This document shows positions 58,795 through 64,000 of a DNA stretch of 64,000 nucleotides, piece by piece. The stretch is from Anaeramoeba flamelloides. Its lineage: Eukaryota; Metamonada; Anaeramoebidae. Numbering within the stretch: position 1 is the stretch's first letter; each line of letters starts with the position of its first letter. The stretch lies in NCBI GenBank assembly GCA_027625915.1, contig JANTQA010000032.1, positions 9,362,001 to 9,426,000 of the forward strand, given 5' to 3'. The notes below the pieces were generated by a model. That model did no database searches. It was not told where the DNA came from and saw nothing but the letters and a program-made list of their open reading frames with translations. The translations under genes were made by a program, and so were the position numbers.

Positions 58795-60388
58795 AAAAAA
58801 ATAAAAAATTCACTTTTTTTTTTAAGAATCAACCAAATTCAATCACTTAGATATACAAGTAATAATCAACTTCAGATTAGGTTGAAATTCATCAAATAAA
58901 AGCCTGAAAAATACATAGATTTCGAAAAAAAAAAAAAATGATAAAAAATTTTTATGTCCCCTTTCATGGAATTTCTCTACTAACATTAAAAAAAAAATTG
59001 AAAAATACAAAAGTTAGACAAAAATACTTCATTCCTTCGCCTTTCACCTTGAAAAAGAAACTTTATTCACATTATAATCAAAAACCGTGAACTTAAAATT
59101 CATGGATCTATAGTATTTATTGTTTTTAGATAAACAACTTTTTTAAAAGTCTCAAGTATAGAAAAAAGGTATTTTTAAGGTAATAAATTCTGAATAAACT
59201 GAAGAATGAATATTAGTTTAATTCAACTTGGAGATATTTAGTTTGGTAGATAATAAAGAATATTTTTGGAGACATTATACTTATCTAATAAAACTACAAC
59301 CGAGAAAAAAAATCCCTGATGATAATTATTGTAAGTGTCCTTGTTTTTTTTTTTTTTTTTTATTTTTTGAAATAAACCGAAAATTTTTTAAATTTTCTGT
59401 TCATGTCAAAAATTAAAAAAAACCGAAATGAAGTGTCCTAGGTTTTCCAGAATTCACAAGAACAGAGTAAAATCTCTTTGATTTTACGCAATTCTTTTAA
59501 ATTCTGGAAAACCTAACGTAAAGTGTCCGTAGAGTACCTAACTTTTCCAGAATTCAAAAGAATGGAGAAAAATCATAGAATTCACCCAATCCTATTAAAT
59601 TCTGGAAAATATAAAGTCCGTTTTTTTTTACTTTTTGAAATTAACAGAAAATTTATTAAATTTACTGTTTATAACAAAAATTAAAAAATACCTAACGGAA
59701 AATCAAAATAAAAATATTTTTTTCAATAGATATCAATAAATAATTCCATAATAGTCAAAATAATTAGTTATCCGTTTGAAAGATATTTATTAAATTTAAA
59801 ATACTTTTAAAACGTAATTATAACGTCTTAACTGTAGAAATAAAAATATTCAAATTTTTTACTATTAAATTTGATAAAATCTTTGAGTAACATGTTAAAT
59901 TGGATTTTCCAACTTCTATTGTTAAATATCTTAAAAAATAATTTTTGATCCAAGATCTTTTATTAACTAATAGTGCTTATTATAAGTGAAGTTATTAAAA
60001 AGTGAAAAATTAGCAAAAGTTTATTTTTTTTTTTGAAAAAAATTTTTCATGATTGTGTAGTGTAAAATTTCTCAATTTTATTGGAAAATTAAAATTATTG
60101 ACAATAACCTATTTTCTTGTAAGTATATTCATTTTAAAGGAACATACAAATATTCACTCTTCAGTATGTTAATTTTGAATTTCAAACATTTTTTTTGAAA
60201 TTGACTTTTTTTAAGAAAAAAAAAAAAGAAAAAAAAGAAAAGAAAAAAAAAAACACTAAATGAATAAAAATTATCAGATTTAAAAATTGAAAATTTTAGT
60301 TTTAGAATAATAATGAATTAAAAACATTGGATATGTTCTATTTCAACAATCGAATAAGTCTTCTTTAACCGAAATGGAGTTTAGTTCG
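58795..60388 (+). mobile_element. Element F, copy F2, split by about 1 kb
   Basis: 58795-58990 and 60030-60388 match the two halves of F1. The right end is TTTAACCGAAATGGAGTTTA. The interrupting 1 kb carries R3 and AT-rich DNA. Confidence 0.55.
59325..59705. repeat. Hairpin repeat family R, copy R3
   Basis: Two successive hairpins, each with TTTTCCAGAATTC and AAATTCTGGAAAA, lie between two direct copies of a GAAATAAACCGAAAATT-like block. AAGTGTCC motifs punctuate it. Confidence 0.6.
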
Positions 60389-60892
60389 AATTTCAATATA
60401 ATAAAATAATTATTTTAAACTTAAAAAATATATATTTTTTTTGATTCAAAGAACAGTTCAAATCATTTTTTTTTTCCTTTTATTGAAAACAATATACTAG
60501 ATTAACAATCAAACAAAAAACTTAAAAAATCCCCGAAATACTTTTTTAAAATGTGAAAAATTCAGCTTAAGATCAAAAGAAATATTTTTTAATATTATTA
60601 TTTATAATCAATAATTTTTAACATAATTTTAATTTTTCGGTGAGATTTTAACAACCCAAAGATTACTTATACCAACATACTTTACAATTATTTATCAATT
60701 TTTTTAAAATTTTCAAACGAATAAAATGAAACAAAATATACTTCAATAAAAAAACCATTATGGTTTAAAATAATCCAGCTGCAAATTTAATTTATTTTCA
60801 ATAATATTAAAATAATTCATTTAAACTTACAAAAAAAAATAACCTATTTATTCAAAGTATAATTTGAATCTAAACTATTTTTAAAAAAATTT
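60389..60892. other. AT-rich spacer
   Basis: No gene is seen. Confidence 0.6.
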
Positions 60893-61089
60893 GAATCACT
60901 TTATAATGTTAATGGGAGTTGAATTTGAGGGTTTATTCCAGTATTCTTTACAAAAAATGTTTTCCAAATTTTTGCATCAGAATCATTTTTTCTAATTTTG
61001 CAAATTTTAGTTTTGCTTTTTCAAATATTTGTTTTTCTTTTGTTTTTCTTTTTCTTTTTCTTTTTCTTTTTCTTTTTCTTTTTTTTTTA

Positions 61090-61123
<34 letters not shown>

Positions 61124-61491
61124 ATCATGCGGAAAAAAAAAAGAGATCTTCGAAAAGACAAATAATCAATTAGAAAATTGAGACTATGTAATGTCTTTGA
61201 AAATGGATTTAATTATTCATAAAAAATCTTGTAGTTCAACTTTTTTTCAGTGAAAACTCAGTAATAAAAAATCGGTAATGCTCATTTCAAAAATTGTTAC
61301 TCACTTTTTTTTCGTTTTTGGTTTTATTTTTATTTTAATTTTTAATGTATCAGGCTTTTATAGATTTAGAATAACTTAAAAGTGAATTACAACTCAGATT
61401 TAGTTATTAATTGTTCTTGAATACTAAAGGATAATTTTTTTTTCAATTTATTATTTCAGGTGAGTCACAATTTTTGAAAAAGAGTTTATTT
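60893..61491 (+). repeat. 600-bp direct repeat family I, copy I2
   Basis: About 88-90 percent like I1 by eye over its length. The T/C run is shorter and has regular CTTTTT units (61036-61085). Confidence 0.75.
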
Positions 61492-62968
61492 GGAATTTTT
61501 GTTTAAGAAATACATATCAAAAAAAAAACTTAACCAAGCTATATACTTAGAAATTGCCAAAAATAGAATTTTAAAACGAAAAAATCAGCTAAATACATCA
61601 GAAAATACCTTTTATGTTACTTATTTAAAATCAATAATTAATAACTAATCCTAATTATTTCATCATGGTAACAATAAACCAAAGATTAAAAGTATCAACA
61701 GGTTTTACAAATATTTCCAAAAATTTTAAATAAATTCCAAACAAATAAAACCAATTCCAATAAATAATGAAAATAAACAAAATCATAAATATTATCAAAT
61801 ATCCGATTTAAATAATAAAAAATAGCTATTTAATCTCTTAATATAAAAAAAAAAAAAAAAAAAAAATATTACATTAACATTTAAATTTTAAGAAATTTAA
61901 TCAATATTTATGTTTAAAATAAATAATCAATTTTTTTTTTGATCTTCAAGGATTTAATATTTGATTTAATCACATCCCCTTAAAATAGGTATTAAATTTC
62001 CAATGTTATTTTCTTATATAACCAAATAGAAATTACTCAAAGTGTGTATTTCCTAAAAATAAAAATTATTAAAAAATTTTTCTTTTTTTTTTTTGATTCA
62101 AAAATCCAAAAAAAAAAGGATCATAATCTTTATTCCCTAAAAATAATTGTAAAATAAATGTACTCTCAGAAATATAATTAATTTAAAATTTTTATTTTTA
62201 TAAATAAAAGCTAAAAACAAAAGTAATCTCAATGTGAAATACCTTCTGTTTTTCTTTTATGAAAAGATCTACATTTTTTATTACCCATGAAGATTAAAAC
62301 TTAGAAATTAAATAAAACTACCAAATACATATTTTGGCACTTTTGCCTTAAAAAGTAATCTTTTAAATAAAAAGATAGCAAACAATGAAAAAAAATAAGA
62401 TGATATTTTTACTTCATTTTCTATTTTTACCCTGTTTCCAACTCAAGAAAAATCAAGAATAATATTGCTAAAAATGTAAAACAAGACTAAACAAAATTTC
62501 CATAACTTCTATGATATTCCTTGAAATGAAATCTATACCAAAATTGTTATATTCCAATTGTAAAAAGAAATAATTTATTCTAAACCCCTATAAATGTTTT
62601 GGCAATTATTCTCTGAACAAACCTAAAGATCTTTGTAAAATCAATTATAAATGATATTTTTGGAGACTTCTTTAGTTCCACCTTATTGAACTTTTGAGAA
62701 AAAATTTTTACGTAGACAATTTGGTTTTATCAATTACGTAAAACAAAAATTATTTAAAAAAGTTAAAAACATTTTTAAAGGATTTATAAGTTAAACACAT
62801 ATATCTATTAACTTGTATAATCTTAAGTGAAACAAAAAGAGTAATTATTATTACGAAAACATATTTAGAATTGGATATTATTATGATTAAACCCTTTTGA
62901 GATTATAAATTAAGAAAAATTCCATTTTGTTTGTCACTAATTCATTTTTTAAACTTTTTCCTTCTCTA
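61492..62968. other. 5' flank of the last gene
   Basis: AT rich. No gene or clear repeat. Confidence 0.6.
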
Positions 62969-64000
62969 ATGAGTTTCTTTAAAAACAAAAAAAATGAAAC
63001 TCAAATACCATTCAATAGCTCAAGCAAATTATCACAAATATTTAAAAACAAATTTTCGAAAGAAAATAATGCATTTACTGGCGAACTCAAAGAGAAATGG
63101 ACAAAATACATCTCAAGTAATTACCTCAAGAATCCTCACAAATTTGTGCGTGTCTCTTATAGTTTCAATAAACTGTTTATCAAAAAATATAACTCATTTT
63201 GCAATAATAAACGTATTGAAGAGAAAAAAAATTTAAGTTATCGGGAATACAACAATTATATTTCACATGATCAGTTGCTCCCAAGAAAATTAATTTTACA
63301 AAACCTTAAAGTATTAATTCAATTAAAAAAAGATCTCACACAAAGTATGTTTTTTTTTTTACTTTTTTGGTTCTTTTCTTTTCAAAAAAAACAAAGTTTA
63401 AATAAAATCCTGTTAACCCTTGTTCAAACAAAAAAAAATTATTTATAACCAATAGTTAATTTAATTCTTAATAACGTTTCTTTGAATGATCCATTTTTTA
63501 ATTCCAAAATGAATTCTTTTGAGAACTTCTATTGTTTACCTTCTCTACAAGTTTCTAACATTCTTTTGCGATCAAAACACCAAAAGCAATTAATGTTTGA
63601 GTTTGGTTTTATTGATATTCTTTCTGCATTATCCCAAACTGTTTTGAATATCTTTTGGTCTCTTTCAAGTAAATTAATACATAATATGGAAGAAAAAGAA
63701 AAAGAGAAAGAAAAAGAGAAAGAAAAAGAGAAAGAAAAAGAGAAAGAAAAAGAAAAAGAGAAGGAAAAAGATAAGGAAAAAGAAAAAGGAAAAGATAAGG
63801 AAAAAGAGAAAGAAAAAGAGAAAGAAAAAGAAAAAGGAAAAGAGAAAGAAAAAGGAAAAGAAAAAGAAAAAGAAAAAGAAAAAGAAAAAGAAAAAGAAAA
63901 AGAAAAAGAAAAAGAAAAAGATAAAGAGAAAGAAAAAAAAAAAAAAAACAATAAAAACAAAGAAAAGAATACAGATCAGAAACCACAAGAACCTGAAAAA
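62969..64000 (+). CDS. KEKE-repeat protein of unknown function, 3' end outside window
   Basis: Exon 62969-63344 (ATG, donor GTATGT, phase 1) and exon from 63456 (acceptor ACCAATAG) stay open to the window edge, giving 307 codons so far. An upstream extension to 62927 begins at TTG and is not used. The N-terminal 200 residues have mixed composition, with an amphipathic helical part (RKLILQNLKVLIQLKKDL across the junction, then FGFIDILSALSQ) that would fit helical repeats. From about residue 205 the protein becomes a run of KEKEKE with a few G and D, ending in a Lys/Asn segment. No family recognised. The hexanucleotide GARAAR repeat behind the KEKE run is likely to be length-variable. Confidence 0.75.
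63345..63455 (+). other. Intron of the KEKE gene
   Basis: 111 nt, GTATGT to ACCAATAG. The phase 1 match joins CAA A to TT AAT. Confidence 0.75.
63690..63945 (+). repeat. GARAAR hexanucleotide coding repeat
   Basis: About 40 imperfect units of GAAAAA and GAGAAA encode the KEKE tract. Minus-strand frames of Phe/Leu/Ser across it are shadows. Confidence 0.9.

Noticed and set aside
63529-63988. Three long minus-strand frames of Phe, Leu and Ser
   Set aside because: Shadows of the KEKE hexanucleotide repeat.
1-64000. CRISPR arrays, rRNA genes, telomere repeats, reverse transcriptase or capsid genes
   Set aside because: No regular spacer-repeat pattern, no rRNA core sequence, no telomere-like tandem and no frame with such motifs was found.

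Overview
The window is nuclear DNA of a very AT-rich eukaryotic microbe. The genes carry short GT-AG introns, glutamine comes from CAA/CAG and the firm genes end in TAA (standard code), and proteins carry Gln, Ser/Glu, Lys and KEKE tracts. A 60S stalk protein, a spliceosomal-type cyclophilin and a Sin3/HDAC-type Rxt3 domain confirm the eukaryotic origin. The KEKE runs together with a DUF1015 gene remind me of an anaerobic amoeba such as Anaeramoeba, but that lineage guess is inference only.

Genes are sparse. Well supported are: an Rxt3-domain protein (6178-8190, -); a four-helix membrane protein in two exons (12618-13371, -); a Gln-rich, E2F-like winged-helix protein probably in three exons (17883-22303, -); a two-exon DUF1015 protein (28679-30244, -); a cyclophilin (36231-37073, +); ribosomal protein P1 in two exons (44003-44659, +); a lysine-rich acidic-tailed protein in two exons (55465-56214, -); tRNA-Ser(UGA) (51622-51703, +); and a gene running off the right end with a long KEKE tract (62969-64000, +). 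A few small ORFs are possible genes. In five of the six spliced genes (all but the unresolved one at 22486) the exon phases join to give one continuous frame of the right length.

The rest, well over 80 percent, is AT-rich DNA packed with short, non-coding, inverted-repeat-ended elements that behave like MITEs (non-autonomous DNA transposons). By eye I separate about fifteen families, lettered A to T here. A (about 480 bp, four copies) and C (198-200 bp, almost completely palindromic, five copies) end in TA-CAGT, as Tc1/mariner relatives do. B, J, N and K begin TTAAGG and several end in TTAA, as if TTAA were the target. E, F, M and I share ends of the type AAACTC-TTTTC. Several copies are nested (M in B, A in G, C in P, E in K), which gives a relative age order. 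A 194-bp almost perfect inverted duplication lies at 42688-43243. I see no transposase gene, no CRISPR array, no rRNA and no virus-like element.

Nothing suggests that the genes form one pathway. They are a random sample of housekeeping and regulatory genes (translation, splicing or folding, chromatin, cell-cycle-type transcription) separated by repeat-rich deserts.
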